DNA from: Gnetum montanum
Taxonomy: Eukaryota; Streptophyta; Gnetopsida; Gnetales; Gnetaceae
Assembly: GCA_015680685.1 (NCBI GenBank)
Contig: MNCI01004036.1
Span: 770,596-834,595 of the forward strand
Length of the DNA stretch: 64,000 nucleotides
Reading direction: 5' to 3'
Made by a program: the position numbers and the translations under genes. The notes beneath the pieces were generated by a model, which was given only the letters and a program-made list of their open reading frames with translations, ran no database searches and was not told the origin of the DNA. Below, piece after piece: positions 21,230 through 35,256 of the stretch. Position 1 is the first letter of the stretch. Each line of letters opens with the position of its first letter.

Positions 21230-24200
21230 AGATTGAGCATGGTTGTCCATCTATTGAGTTGGTTGGCTTGAGCTCATGGAAAGGTTTGACTTGTTGGATG
21301 TTGACTAATTGTTTCTTGTTTGGGCTGTCAAGTTTATAGATAATTATGGCCCTAGATGGAAAAGTCTCATCAATAATGTAAGGTCCTTTCCAAAATGTTT
21401 GAAATTTGGTTCAGTGGGGTACATGTGCAGGATTCCAATAGAGAACCTTGTCTTCTAGTTGAAACTTGACTTTTCTTATTTTTAGGTCATGATGTTTCTT
21501 GTTGAATGCCTTATGCATTTCATTGGATGATAGGGCCATTAATTGATTTTCATCTAGCAAGTTGAGGTTCATTAATCGTTCTTTTTGTGTTGGACTAAGA
21601 TTCAAGTCAAGGTCATAGGATGTAGAGAGTGTACGAATCTCAGACTGGATGGGTAGTGTTGGTAGTTTTTCATACATAAGCTCATAGGGAGAATAACTTA
21701 TGAAAAGATTTCATGTGGAGCGATAGGCCCAAAGGGAATTATTTAATTTGGTAGTCTAGTTCCTTCAGTATTTGCTAATGGTGCATGTTAGAATTTTCAT
21801 AATCTCTCAATTAGTGACCTTAGCTTGACCATTGGCTTGGGGGGTGCTATGGTGTTGTGAGTTTATGCTCAACCCCCAAGTGCTACATAAGTTTCCAGAA
21901 AGTGGCACCTATAAAATGAGTTCTATTATTAGAAATTAATACATGAGGCACACCAAGCTTGTTTATGATATTTTTTTTGTACAAACTAAGCAGCAATGGT
22001 GGATGTATAATTGGTGACTACTATTGCTTCTGCCCATTTGGTGCAATAGTCAACTATGACTATGATATATGCTTTTCCATTTGATAAAGGTGCGATGGGA
22101 CCTATAAAGTCAATGCACCAAATATGAAATAGCTCAAGAGGTTGAATCCATTACTCTAGCCCCTCTATTCGAGCTGTCATTCCATCATCCCTTTGACAAT
22201 GATCACAAGTGTAGATAAATTGGTGTGCATCCATAAGGATTGTTGGACAATAATATCATGCCATGAGGATTTTTATGGTCGTGCATCTTCCAACATAATG
22301 GCCCCTACAAGGGCCTTCATAAGGATCCTGGAGAATGCGTAGTTGCTCTGTATCAAGGAAATATCAACATACTAGGCCATTAGGGCAAACTTTGTGAAGG
22401 TTTTCATTGATTTCCATAAAATGCTTGACCCGATGAAGAAATTGTTGTTTCTTTCTAGTGTTCAATCCTTGTGGTAGTTCTTACTTGAGTAGATAAATGA
22501 GGATGGTGTCATATCATTTTGGTTCATCAAGCATTTGTGCATTAATAGTCCCTGCAAGGAGAGATTCGTCAGGGAACTAATCAAATAAGGAACTTTCTTT
22601 CTCATTGTCATCCCATCTTAGTCATGATAAGTGATCCGCGACCACATTTTCCACACCTTTTTGATCTACCATTGTGAGATTGAACTCTTGCAAAATCACA
22701 AGTCATCGTATGACACGAGGGCTCACTATTGGTTTATTCATTAGAAACTGGATGGTGCTATGATCTGTGTGCATGAACACGCCAAGCACATAGTGCTTGA
22801 ACTTCTCTAAGGTGAACACCACTACCATCAATTCTTTTTCTATGGTGGTGTAGTTTGGTTGTGCATATGTAATGATTTGGCTTGCATAGTGAATGTAATA
22901 TGAACATTTTTGATCAACCATTTGCATAAGAATTGCCCCAAAAGCATAATTTGATGCATTGGTCATTACATGAAATGGTCTAGACCAATCAGGTGCTTGT
23001 AGAATTGGGGTTTCAACAAGCTTTTGCTTCAGTTGCTAAAATGCTATTTCACATGTAAGGATCCAAACGAATGATGCATCCTTCTTTGTCAATTCCACCA
23101 ATAGTTTGGTGATTTTGGAGAAATTCTTGATGAAGCACCAGTAGTAGTCAGTATGACCAAGGAATGATTACACTTCTTTAACTATTTTAGGTTGATGTGT
23201 TATTCCTTAGATGATCCTCATTTTTTCAAGGTCCACCTCGATTCTGACTTTTAAAATATGGTGCACTAAGACGATGCCTTCCTGGACCATAAGATGGCTC
23301 TTTTGCCAATTGAGTCAAAGGTTTGTTTTGACACATCTCTTCAACACCTACTCAAGATGGTCTAGGGCTTGCTCAAACATAGTTTCATATGTAGAAAAGT
23401 CATTCATGAAGACTTCTACTCCACCACTGATTTGTTGCTAGAAAATGCTAAGGACTAATCATTGAAATGCAAATGGGGCATTGCATAGACCAAATGGCAT
23501 CTAATTGTAAGCAAAAGTCCCCCAAGGACTTGTAAAAGTTATCTTCGCCTAGTCCTCTAGTGCAATCTAGATTTGGTTATAGCCATTATAACCATCTAGA
23601 AAGCTATAATAGCAGTAACCAAAAATGGTGTCCAACACTTGGTCGACAAAAGGCAACAAAAAATGATCTTTGAAAGTTGTCATGTTGAGCAACATAAAGT
23701 CGATGCACACCTACCATTTACCTTCTTTTTTAGGCATGATCACGAGTGGACTAACCCACTCACTATTTACGATAGGGTAGATGAATCCTGCCTTAAGGAG
23801 TTGTTCAATCTCCTCTTTGACAATTTGCTTTAATTTGGGATTCAAACGTTGTTGCAGTTGTCATTTTGGCTTAACAATGGAGTCAATGTATATCTAGTGT
23901 TGGCATATTCTTGGATCTATATCAGTAAGCTCAAAATATAACTAGGCAAAGGTTGTTGACCATTTTTCCACAAGCCTCATCAACATTTTCTTCTATTCTA
24001 CAACAAGCTTGGCATTAATAATGACAAGAATTCCATTTTTCAAGAACACATACTCAATTCTAGTTGTTAGTATCTTCAATTCAAGGGGCTCTTGTTTAAA
24101 ATTGTTAAGAATCTCCAACTCTCTCCAATTGACATCATCATTTACTCCTTTGGAGAGCTGGTGATGAACTTGTTTGAGTTTATCCATACTTGCAACATAT

Positions 24201-24880
24201 TTGTATGTTAGGCCCTCAGTAGGTTCTAGGCATAATGTACTGCTACTAGAATTAGCTTTCAACCATTGGCTGCCTTCTTGTTTTGTGGCTGCTGCATATA
24301 GGCATCTTTGGATTTTAGCTTCTGGTGCACACTGCTTACATGCAGAGATATATGTTCACTTTACTAACCATAACTTCTGCACACAATAACACCCTGAATC
24401 ACTATACGTGATACATGGAACCCTCTTCTTCTCAATCTTTTAAAATTCATTTTCCTTAGATATCTCCAAGGAAAGATCTCTAATGCCTATTTTGGCATCA
24501 ACAATGCTTAACCATGTCCTTCCCATAATAATTGGGAAGTCCCCCTTGTAGTTTTCCATCTTGGTTACTAGGAAATCAGTAGGATATGACCACCCAGATA
24601 TGGTGGTTATGCTGTCCTCTACTAGTTCCAATGGAACAATGATGGACTGGTCCACCAGTTCCAGCCAGATGTTTCTCTTCTTCAAAGGAGGAAGTTTCCA
24701 CATTGTGTATATCTCATACGAGATTAGATTAACATTAAAACTAGAGTTAAGAAGAGCTTTACAAGGCTCATTCCTAGCAATTTGCAAATATACTAAGGGA
24801 CTCCTAGGATCAACTAATTTTCTAGGCAAGTTACCAGCTTGAATCTAATCAGATACAACATGGGTTAGCATTACAGTATG
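21230..24880 (-). pseudogene. pol of element C: PR-RT-RNaseH-integrase (degenerate)
   Basis: Protease lies at 24440-24829; its DSG motif is changed to NSS, losing the catalytic Asp. The RT active site reads FMND (23399-23410) instead of FMDD. RNase H is at 22620-22966 with YTTIEKELMVVVFTLEKF. In the integrase core the second Asp is Asn (ISNNRTHF, near 21930) and the Glu is Lys (QAKVTN, near 21815). The integrase C-terminal part, with YEKLPTLPIQ and LEDKVLYWNP motifs, is at 21411-21677. Every enzyme has lost a catalytic residue, or carries stops, or both. Confidence 0.9.
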
Positions 24881-24884
24881 GTTT

Positions 24885-27167
24885 ATAGAGGGATTTTGGT
24901 TTGAAGGGACTTAAATAAAGGTGAGGAAGAGGAAGGTGGAGGAGTAGGGTTACCAACCATTAATGTGTTTGAGGGCTTTGGTGGACTGTGAGGTTGAAAG
25001 AAAGGTTTTTTCTTTGTACATGGTTCTGACCTGCTTGGTGGGTTAATCGGTTGTAGATTAACTATTTTCATAGCGTTTCTTTGCTATGGTTGGATAGATA
25101 ATTTACCCTGCATGGATGGAGCAAGTAGTAGCTGTGCAGGAGATGGAGGAGTAGGTGTAGGAACAGGAGGTGCATGAGGATATTAGGTGGCATCCCTCCT
25201 TAAATAGGGCGATTGGTATACTTCAGGAGGGTAGTGGTGAGGTTGGTAAGTAGCAACATGACTAGAGGATTCCTATGGACATGAAGGTTATTGAACATAG
25301 TAATCATAGGGGTCTGATTGCCAGTATGGGTACTACTATCTTGGAGGTGGCAACACCCACGATTGTGGTTGTTGCCATTGCTGGTACAATTTGTAAGGTT
25401 GCGGTGGAGTTCCACTTAGATAGTACTACTATGGTTAGTGGAATTGTCGAGCATTGCCTTGTGGATAAGATAATCTTTTGGGTGCTTGGCTTTGTGTAAG
25501 TTGTGGATGTAAGGCATACACCCTAGATTCCTACAAGTGTGACACAATTGGGCAACATCCCTTGGGATATTCATATTGGTAGACATCACATCCATCATCA
25601 TCATCTGAGTCACTATCTGCAACCATCTCTATTGCAACCATTTTGTCCTTACCCTTAGATATGACATGTTCAGCTTCCTTACATCTTCAGTGCTCACACT
25701 CACCACTTTGCTCCTTGGACTCTTTAGCAATTTTTAATACAACTTAAAACCTATTGTCCATAGAGTCCCATACTTACTTAACCTTAGCCATGATTTCATA
25801 TTGCAATTTCTAGAGTGACAAGGTTTTCTGATTAGCCATCTCATCTTTGGTTAATTCATCCTCATTGTCACAAAATTGAACCCCCCTTTTATGGATAGAA
25901 GGATCCTTGTTGTATTCTTCTATACTTTCTCATTTTCTCAATTCTCCCTCCTCCTTGGCTACTCACTCAATTAATTTTTGAATCTAGTGGGAACTTAACT
26001 TTGTCAGTCTCCCTTAGGCATAGATGCCAAGGGTTTTCTTGGTTTTAGACCATAACCCGTCTATGATATGATGAAGTTGATCAAGCTAAAAGTATCCATG
26101 GTTGAGACATGTATGCAGTAGAGAATAGTATTGGCCAATAGCGGCATCCAAGGGCTCATGGTTTTCTTGTTTCCACCTTTGGATTTGTTTCCTCATATTG
26201 GATACTCAAGAGTACGTTTGATATTTATCATTGAACAATTCCAACATCATACTCTATCGCTTGATTGATTCTAGCTCCAAGGATAGGTACAAACTTTCTG
26301 CTTCCTTTATGAGTGTCCTTGGGAATAATTTCAACTTCTGCCAATTGTTCTCAATATTCTTGCAAGGCACATGTGTCTTGGAAGGCCTAGAGATGATTTT
26401 TTGGATCAGCATCATATCTTCCATTAAATCGAGGGATGCTGTTCATGTTCAGCCTCTCCCTTTTGTTTTTCTGGTCCCATTGGTCACCTCCATCATAGTT
26501 ATTCCTTCTATGGCCACAATTTGAACTAGATGAAAAAGAAGAAGAAGACGATGAAGGGGAAGAGGAAGGAGGAATTTCTTTGCATTGACACCTATCATCC
26601 TTCCTTCAATGATCACAACCATGATTGCGATCGTGACTTCCTTTTTTCCCCTTATCCTAACTTGTCTCTGTAGATCCATTTTTGTCATTGGATCCATTCT
26701 GACTAGAACCTGGATTATGAATGGTGGATTGCACATTCTAGTTGAGGGTTCCTTGAATGAAGTTAAAGGGAGGAGAATCATTAAAGAAATGGTCACCTCC
26801 ATCTAGTAGGCCAAGCGGAGGTGGAAAAGTGTTTGACCCCTTACCCTTCAAAAGCTCATGTTGGTGCTCCAGTTGATGATCCCTTAACCTTTGTGCTTTA
26901 GTGGGATGATAATCCCTTGAATCGGGATCTCACATCTTGTATTCTCCATGAATATGTTGAAGCCCATGTCATGCAAGCATTAGCTAGAGCATTACTAGAA
27001 TGGATTGATCAGGTGGCAACACAATGTTACCTTCCATGTTGCGCCACCGTAGTAAGATGAAGGTGAAGTCGGGTACATACTCATCGGGATGAGCATATAT
27101 CACTTGGTATTATTAAGGTACTTGGTCTACCCTGGGTTTAGGGTTTGGGCTCCTGTGAGAAGAAGAA
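24885..27167 (-). pseudogene. gag of element C (degenerate)
   Basis: Minus strand, from about 150 nt after the PBS. The usual ATG is not visible; the expected position near 27167 reads ATT. The N-terminal block, a Ser-rich stretch (26530-26640), the gag core (about 25900-26430), a knuckle with one Cys replaced by Tyr (CDVYQYEYPKGCC, near 25555-25595) and a Pro-rich tail ending near 24890 can be followed through several frames. Confidence 0.82.
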
Positions 27168-27320
27168 ATTTTTTTTGTTAATAAACTTATACGTAATGTG
27201 TAGTTAAGGTTTAATTTAATTGTAATTCTAATTTTTGTTTTCATTAGATTTGACTCTTAATGTTCGAACAACGAGGTTACTAAGTTTCACTCGGTTTAGA
27301 TAGTGCACGTAATACTAAAG

Positions 27321-27339
27321 TCCCCAACAACAACGCTAA
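27321..27339 (-). other. Primer-binding site of element C
   Basis: The complement of TCCCCAACAACAACGCTAA lies next to the 5' LTR. It is the tRNA-Asp site with three transitions and one transversion relative to the intact site in D. Confidence 0.88.
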
Positions 27340-28205
27340 TGATGAGCAGTGAGGTACCCCTATGCCCAACCATACAAATCATAAGCATTCATGTGTGATC
27401 CAATCAAATTCCATAGAATTTAATTACCAACTAGAGCTAGACATTGTGTGCATGTTGTCTGTTTTTTGTCTTCCCAGTCCCACTTGTGGAATGCAATTGT
27501 ATGGTTAAGTGTGATTGAGGCATAAGATTTTTATTATTTTTTGTTACATCAATTTACTCATCTAGAACAAGAATGAAAGTAAGAGTAATAAAGTGCTACA
27601 AAAACTATGATCTAATCTAGCCTAACACAAGTAACCATTCCCACTTCCTAGACACATCCTAAACTTTGTGCAAACATTGCTAGGCTGTTAAACACTAACT
27701 ATTTCTAAGCTAACAAGTGTTAGAAATATGTTCAAAGGGGTTGTGCTTATGTATTTTAATGAGTTGCTTGATTGATTGGAATTAATTACTGCATGAATAA
27801 CATTAATGTAAACTACATGAAATCACAATATATATAAATGCATAAGAAAGAAAGTCTGAAGTGCTACAAGAATGAATGAAAGAGCTCATCTTTATTGCCA
27901 ACACAATGGTGTGTTCAAGTACATCAATGCTTGAATAAAGATATGATCACACTTAGACCTCCTACTACAGGCACTTGGAAAATATTCTAACTCTCAAATG
28001 GACAAACTGCAAGAGTTTCGCTACTTGACTACCAAAAACTACTTTCAATAGTGTGCTTGGGGGCTATATTTATAGACCTGGGAGTAACCCTGCAATTTTG
28101 AATGTACGATATTGCATCTTGGGCTGCGATATCGCGTATCCAATATCATGTACCTGATATCGCAATCGCTCTAATATTGGAGCATATGAAAAGCACGATT
28201 CATCA
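27340..28205 (-). repeat. 5' LTR of element C
   Basis: 866 bp, TGATGAGCAG to TTCATCA. The U3 side has GCGATATCGCG, GATATCGC and CAATATC words (28100-28180), then a reversed TATA box (TATATTTATAG) near 28063. It clearly matches the 3' copy. Confidence 0.92.
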
Positions 28206-28210
28206 AATCC

Positions 28211-30470
28211 CATCAATAATGGGTTACCACGCTTCTCTACCTTGTTGGAGTTGCTGGAGGGCCTCATTAACTTTTACCTTTTCTAGTTGGATATGTTTTT
28301 CATTCACCTCCTTTTGTAGGCCAACCTAGTCTCTGTAATGATTTTTAATTTTCTCAAATCTCAGAGCCTCATTCTTCTAGGCAGTAATTTCAACAGCTGA
28401 ATTTTGGTACAAAGTGCAAACCTCCTTCATGGAGAAGTTACGATTTTTTACTGTCAATCTCCTCAGTTTAGTGTTTTCCTTGGCAAGCTACTCTTGTTGT
28501 TAATGGATAAATTCTTCTAATTGTTGTTTTTGCACATCAACATTCCATAGGTGATGGTTTTTAGTGGTCAAGGACTCATTTTCTTAGTGAGTCTACATAA
28601 AGTCCTTCTATACTGAATGAGTTGCAGCTTCTACTATGGACTAATTAAAGACCACCATTACCATTTCTCCCTCAACTCTCTTATGTTTTTCTTGAAGCTA
28701 TTGAAAAGATTCATCTCATATTAATGTAGGGTAGATGAGAGCAAGGTTAGAAATTTGGGCACGCAATTTAGCAACTTCTACAGCCAAGCATTGATTATGT
28801 GCTTGAGCTATTTTAAGTTGCCCTTTCCAGATGAGGCACTTGCCCTTTGCCTCTAGCAACTTTGACTAGGTTGTAATGATGGTATTTGGAAAATCTAAGA
28901 TATTTGGAATTGGTTGGTTAGTTTCCACCAGTTAGTCTAGCAACTCCTCATGCTGGGCTATACTTAATCTTTTGCTAATTGTTCTTATGGATACCTACAC
29001 ATCTCTTAGTGCATAAACATTTGGTTTAGGCATCGTATGTGCATTTAATGCCTCAATGATTCTATTAGCAACAATCTCCACAATTGTCTCTTGCCCTAGT
29101 GTTGCATCACTAAGATGGTTGCCTCCTCACCCTCCTTCAAGTGCATCGAAAAGGAAGCAGCATTCTTAGAAATTTTTGGGAATAGATGGTGCTAAGAGAG
29201 AGACACTGTTATCTCTCAAGTACTTGGATTTGACCTTGTAGGAAACTTGGTTCATTGGACAAATAGCATTGATCCACCTCCCTCCATCTAGATAATTGTA
29301 TGAGCCACTTCTCTAAGGTGACTTATGGTTGGTTTATACATAGATGGATCTCCACCACTAGTTCTTGCCTGCTACTCTCATTGTTGCAAGAGTTACTCTT
29401 GGAAGGTTTGCATGTGTTCAATTACAATGCGGGCCTTTGGTGTTTGCTCATGAGTAGGTGGTGGAGGTGGCTATTGCTACTCCTCTTTTGTAGTCATGGA
29501 AGGTGTCTTGTCTTTCATCATTTCAGTCCATGAAGCAATGAGAGCATGTCTAAGTGTATCATTCACATAGCATACTATCCCTACCCTTTTGCATAATTTT
29601 CTGATCAAGCAAGGGAAGGGTAGGGTTTCTTTTCCACATTCATTCTCCTTGAAGTGCTTTTCTATCTCTAGATAGATTAGTTGTGGAAGATGTACTAGAA
29701 ATGTTTTACTTAGAGTGACGCATGCTTGGGTGGAGAAGGTTGTTACTTTACTAGGCCTCATTGTTGGATTGAGGTGGTAGGCCACTATTTTAAAATAGAC
29801 TCACTATGCCAGTCTGAGCATGGCAAACTCCTTGCGATCAATCCCATAACATTGTTGCATCCACTCCTTCTTTTCTCTAGGGTCACATTGTGTTGACAAC
29901 TCTACCAACTGTGTTCCTGTGTCTAGCAACCCAAGGACCTATGCAATGGCCTCCGCTGATTAAGACACTTGGATGTCTTGGATTTTCACAAAGAATCTTG
30001 CTTTCCTATTATTCTAGAAGAGATACATTTCTCCCATGTACTGCTCCCCTTTGGAAGTGATGATTGGCCACATGGAAAAGGCTTGCAGCTGAGTTTTAAC
30101 ATCTTCTGAAGCCTATTCAAGGAATGCTCCAAAATTCAGTTCTTGGAGAACTAAACATTGGAATGACCTCATGACTTCCAATTATGTCAAGATAGGCCTG
30201 TGTGAGTGTGACTTCTGATCTATATAAAGGGCCTAGTAGTTCACCTTGCTATGAATGTTCAGATGTGGCTACCTTTTCAAGAATCTATCGAATAGATTCC
30301 ACCTTGGCCTTGTCTTTGAGAGGTCCTATTGCATGGGTTGCCTTAGCTTGTTCTTGGCGATGTTCTTGTTGGCCCTTTTCTCCTCTAGGTCACTTTTCCC
30401 ATGGTTGCGATGGTTTTTCCTCCTACGATCTCTTCAGTCTTGGAGCTATCTATAATCACACATAACAATG
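28211..30470 (-). pseudogene. Extra ORF of element B, N-terminal and central part
   Basis: On the minus strand, a basic Lys/Arg/Pro-rich start near 30450 is followed by a globular block. An open stretch at 29477-29785 encodes YHLNPTMRPSK, LPQLIYLEIEKHFKEN and FPCLIRKLCKR. The same block appears in F (57540-57817) and E (46480-46740). It recalls the domain databases call putative plant transposon protein; that match is from memory of its FP.LI..LC motif. A coiled coil follows (28240-29200). Frameshifts and stops are many. Confidence 0.75.
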
Positions 30471-32590
30471 GATTAATAATTATTTTGTAACTCAAAATGA
30501 TTGGAGTACCTTAACCCATAAGGGAGTTTCATTTGGCTAAGGTGTGATTATGGCTCAATGGATTAGATTTTTAATTCTTAATTTAATCTTTCGTTTATCA
30601 AAGTTGTTAGAAGGGTTAAGTTCTTCAAAAATTAATAATTTAATAACATTGCATCTTAATCCTTTGGGGGAGTTTGGAAAAATTTCAAAAAAAAAATAAA
30701 ATTGTGAAAACCCTTAGGTTTGCTACCCCTATGACTAAGAGGTTACCTCTGGTAACTACAGGATCAAAGAACAGGATGATTTGGATAAATGATGCATGAG
30801 TTAGAGGCTTGGGAAGGTTTTTAGGCTCTAAAAAATTACAAAAAATCCTTGGGCATTATGGACCAAATGTGAAAAATGCTAAGTGTTTGGTGGTATTCAT
30901 AGTATTTTTGTACTACGTTGATAGGGCCTCATCGATGCAGTAGTTGATTGTTGTTGACTTTTGTTGACTTCCATTAATTGGATCAAATCTTGAAAATTAC
31001 TAAGAGTTTTTAAACAAATTTAGGGTTAAATGGAAGCCCAAATAGTTGTGAACATGATGAAAATGTGAGAAGGGGATGTTGAAGTTTCAAAAATTAAGAA
31101 AATTGGGAAAAATTGTAAGAATGGGATGGAAAATGAAAATTCAAGGAACATAGAGTGATGTTTATAATGGAATATGTGAAAGATAGGATTGTAATGACAT
31201 CAAAGGTAAGGAACTTAACTAACCAAACCAAGAGATATGCAAGTGGGTCCTCCCCATAGCAAGCTCATGCCCTTGTTGTCCTTGCATAACCCCAACTTAG
31301 GGATTTGTGGGCCCCATAGTTGATTAATGATCATGAAAAGTTATGGACCAACCAAAAAGAATCTACCCAAGAATTCCAACACATTATACTAAGACATCAA
31401 GCATAACATAGAAACTGGAAATGAGGTGAGTTATGGTAGTAAACATGAATGATGGAGAAGGTGAGATAAAATCTTGAATTGGGGTTGTAAGAAGTTCCTT
31501 GTGGAATATGTGGTTAAAATCACCTAAGAAGATCCATCCTTATTCCACACCAAAACCAACCTCTTTCAGTGACTTTGCATTGCTGCTCTAAGATCAATCG
31601 ACCCATTCAAGACACAAGAGTGCACCCACAAAACAACCACCATTCCATAAAGAGAAGAAAAGAGAAGTAGGAAGTGAGAGAGGGCCTTAGTTAGAGGGGA
31701 CCTTTAGGCATGGGTGCATGTATTTGTAGTCCTATAACCAGTGCTTATAGCCCATTTTATCTGTCTAAGGGATGTGATTTAAATTTCTATCATTTTTAAA
31801 TTTTTGGATTGGAACCACACCATGCAAAGACTTTATTTAACTTCCTATTAGTGGTTGAAATGAAATGGTAAGAAGTCCATGAAAAACACTAAAGCACTCA
31901 AGCAAGTAGAAGAGTAAAAAGAGTATTAAGTCCCCTTAAAATCACACCCTTTACAAACCTTTGTATCTTTCCTAGTTCTAGAACTACCAAGGTTACCAAT
32001 TGATTAAAAGTTTCTAAATGGAAGGGACCTCAAACTCCCAAAATAAGAAAAACCATAGAGTTTATTGGATGGGCTGATGACGTGGACTCATAGCTTGTTC
32101 TATGAAAAATAAACCATGTCATAGTTGTTAGACATCAGAATTCAAAATAGAAACCCGACATTGACAATCACAACATTAAGCACAAGCCATCATTAGTAAA
32201 GAACAACAGTGGCATTGTGTCCTATGGCAATAAGCACTTTTATTAGCAAAAAATAATGAAAAGTCACACTCAAAAAAAAAAAAAACAAAACAAAAAAAGG
32301 TAAAATATATGAGAAAGTGTAAAATAATCAAGAAAAGTTCAAACATACTAATGATGGTGTAAAATTGGGAAAAATTTAAAAATCAAAAATTTGTAAAATA
32401 AATAACTTGTAAATCAAAAACATAAAAAAAAGAAAAAAGAAAATGAAAAGTAGAAAAACTAAGAAGACATATAGATTATTAGCACAGATAGCCATCTCCT
32501 CCATGACTAAGTTGTAAGGAGGAGATTCAAAAAATGGAGTGTGGTTGTCCATCCATTGTGGTGGTAGTTGCACTAGCTTGTCTTGGATCA
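30471..32590 (-). other. 3' internal non-coding region of element B
   Basis: It lies between the integrase and the extra ORF. It contains the conserved block at about 31218-31318, one copy of the unit duplicated in C (31760-31840), a TTTAGGCATG motif near 31700, and an A17 run near 32275. No gene is visible. Confidence 0.7.
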
Positions 32591-32594
32591 AGGA

Positions 32595-35251
32595 AAGGTT
32601 TTACTTGTTGGATGTTGACTAACTGCTTTTGATTCAGGCTTTGAGGCCTGTAAATCAACGTGGCCCTAGAGGGAAAGGTTTGATCAATTATATAAGGTCC
32701 CTTCCATAATGTTTGGAATTTTTTCTTCTCAGGTGCATGTGTGGGATTCTAATAAAGAATCTTATCTCCTGGTTGAAGTTTTACTTTTCATATTTTGAGG
32801 TCATTATGTTTCTTGTTGAATTCCTTGTGCACCTCATTCAGAGATAAGGCTACTAATTGGTTTTCATCTAGCACATTTAGGTTGATTAATCTTTCTTTTT
32901 GTGCTATACTTAGGTCGAGGTCTAGATCACAGGTTGTTGAAAGTGTACAGAGCTTAGATTGAATTGGAAGTGTTGGAAGTTTTTCATACACTAACTCATA
33001 AGGAGAGTAGCCAATAGGGATTTTTCATTTTGAGCAATAGGCCCAGAGGGTATCATTGAGTTTGGTGCTCCAATCTCTCCTATATTTGCTTATGGTTCTT
33101 ATTAAGATCTTTGTGATCTCCTGATTAGTTACCTCTACTTGACCATTGGCTTGGGGGTGGTAGGGTGTTGTTAATTTATGTTCAACCCCCAAGTGTTGCA
33201 TCAACTTTCAAAAAGTGGCACTTGTGAAATGAGTTTCATTTTTAGAAATTAGTGCATGTGACACTCCAAACCTATTTACAATATTTTTTTATATAAATCT
33301 AGTAGCAGTGGATGATGTACAATTAGTAAAAACTGCTACTTTTTCCCATTTCATGCAATAGTCAATTGCTATGATGATATGTGCCTTTCCATTAGACATG
33401 GGTGCGATGGGACCCATGAAGTTAACGACCCATATGTCAAAAGGTTCTAGTGGTTGAATTCACTATTGAGGATCTTCCATTCGAGTGGTCATCCCACCAT
33501 CCTATTGACAATGTTCGCAAGATCAAAAAAACTAATGGGCATCCCTAGAAATTGCAGGCCAATAGTATCCTACCATCAAAATTTTTATAGATGTGCATCT
33601 CTCTGCATAGTGTCCTCCGCAAGGCCCTTCATGAGCATCTTGGAGAATGCACAGTTGATCTTCATTAGGGACACAGCAATGAAGCAGGCCATTGGCGCAC
33701 ACCTTGTAGAGGTGTTCGTTGATTTCCATGAAGTATTTGGCCCAATGCAAAAATTATTACTTCTTTCTAAAGTCAAGATCTTGTGGAATCTTCTGCATGA
33801 GAAGATAGGTGAGGATGCCATTGTACCATATCATTTCTATGGGTGTTTGGTCATTAATTGTCTTGTAAAAAGGATATCTTTTGGAAACTAATCAGAGATT
33901 AGATTTTCCTCTTCTTTGTTATTCTATATTAAGTGAGAGAGATGGTCAACGATCATATTTTCAATCCCTTTTTGATCTACCATTGTAAGATTAAATTCCT
34001 ACAAGATCACAAGCCATTGTATGATACAAGGGCTCACCGTCAGCTTGTTCATGAGGAAGCAAATTGCACTATGATCTGTGTGCATAAATACTTTGTAGCC
34101 AAGCACATAGTGCTTGAACTTTTCAAGAGCATACACTACTGCCATTAGTTCTTTCTCTATGGTGGTGTAATTTAATTATGCAACCACAAATTATTTAGCT
34201 TGCACAGTGGATGTAGTATGGGTGTTTCTTATCATCCAACTACATGAGCACAGATCCTAAGATGTAGTTAGATGCATCAATCATGATGTCAAAGGGTCTA
34301 GACCAGTCTAGTGCCCATAGGATTAGTGTTTCTATGAGTTTATCCTTTAACTATTGGAAAGCATGTTCACATTCCTTGGTCCATATGAAAGGTGCATCTT
34401 TCTTTGTAAGCTCTACCAATGGTTTTGTGATCTTAGAGAAATTCTCTATGAATTGTTAGTACTAGCTGGTGTGTCTAAGGAATAATCTAACATCTTTGAC
34501 TATCTTTGGTTGATGTGTAATTTCTTGGATGACCCTTATCTTTTCTGGGTCCACCTCAATCCCTTTTTGTGAAATTTGATGCCCCATTACAATGCCTTCT
34601 TGGATCATGAGATGACTCTTTTACTAGTTGAGTTGTAGATTTGTTTCAACACATCTCTTCAGTACTTGCTCAAGGCTATCTAAGGCTTGCTTAAATGTAG
34701 CTCCATAGGTGGGGAAGTCATCCATGAAGACTTCCACATCACTATTGATATGTTGTTGGAAAATACTAAGGACTAGGAATTGAAATGTTGTAGGGGCATT
34801 GCCTAGATCAAATGGCATCTTACAATATGCAAAAGTCCCCCAGGGACTTGTGAATGCCATCTTGGCCTAATCTTTTGGCATAATTTGGATTTCGTTATAG
34901 CCACTATAACCATCCAAGAAGCTATAATAGCAATGCTTGGAGATAGTGTCCAACACCTCATCTACAAATGGTAATGAAAAATGATCTTTAAATGTTGCCA
35001 TATTCAATAGCCTAGAATCAATACAAACCTACCATTTTCACCTTTATTTGGAACAATTACGAGTGGGATAACCCACTCACTATCCGTGATGGGATAGATG
35101 AACCCTTCCTTGAGGATTTTTTCTATTTACTCCTTGATGATTTGCTTCAATTTGGGATTCAATTGTCTCTGTGACTACCTTCTTGGCTTCATGGATGGGT
35201 CAGTGTAAATGCAATGTTGGCATATCCTTGGATTGATTCTTGTTAGCTTAG
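32595..35251 (-). pseudogene. pol of element B: integrase, RNase H and most of RT (degenerate)
   Basis: Integrase C-terminal motifs YEKLPTLPIQ are at 32950-32991. In the integrase core the Glu is kept (QVEVTN, near 33135) but the second Asp is Lys (ISKNETHF, near 33240). The RNase H block around 34000-34250 includes a changed start. RT keeps an intact FMDD within VEVFMDDFPTYGATF near 34725. The pol frame is cut at 35251 by D and resumes at 39903. Confidence 0.88.
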
Positions 35252-35256
35252 GATAT

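Larger units (their letters stand above)
18261..28205 (-). mobile_element. Element C: full-length gypsy retrotransposon without extra ORF
   Basis: AATCC at 18256-18260 and 28206-28210 are its target copies. Minus-strand order: 5' LTR, PBS, gag, PR, RT, RNase H, integrase with C-terminal domain, about 2 kb of non-coding 3' region, 3' LTR. U3 is of the GATATC type, as in A. Active-site losses in protease, RT and integrase show it is dead. It interrupts the extra ORF of B. Confidence 0.93.

Noticed and set aside
26449-26802. 117-codon open frame, minus strand
   Set aside because: Out of frame with gag of C, which here encodes a Ser/Asp/His-rich linker matching A and F.
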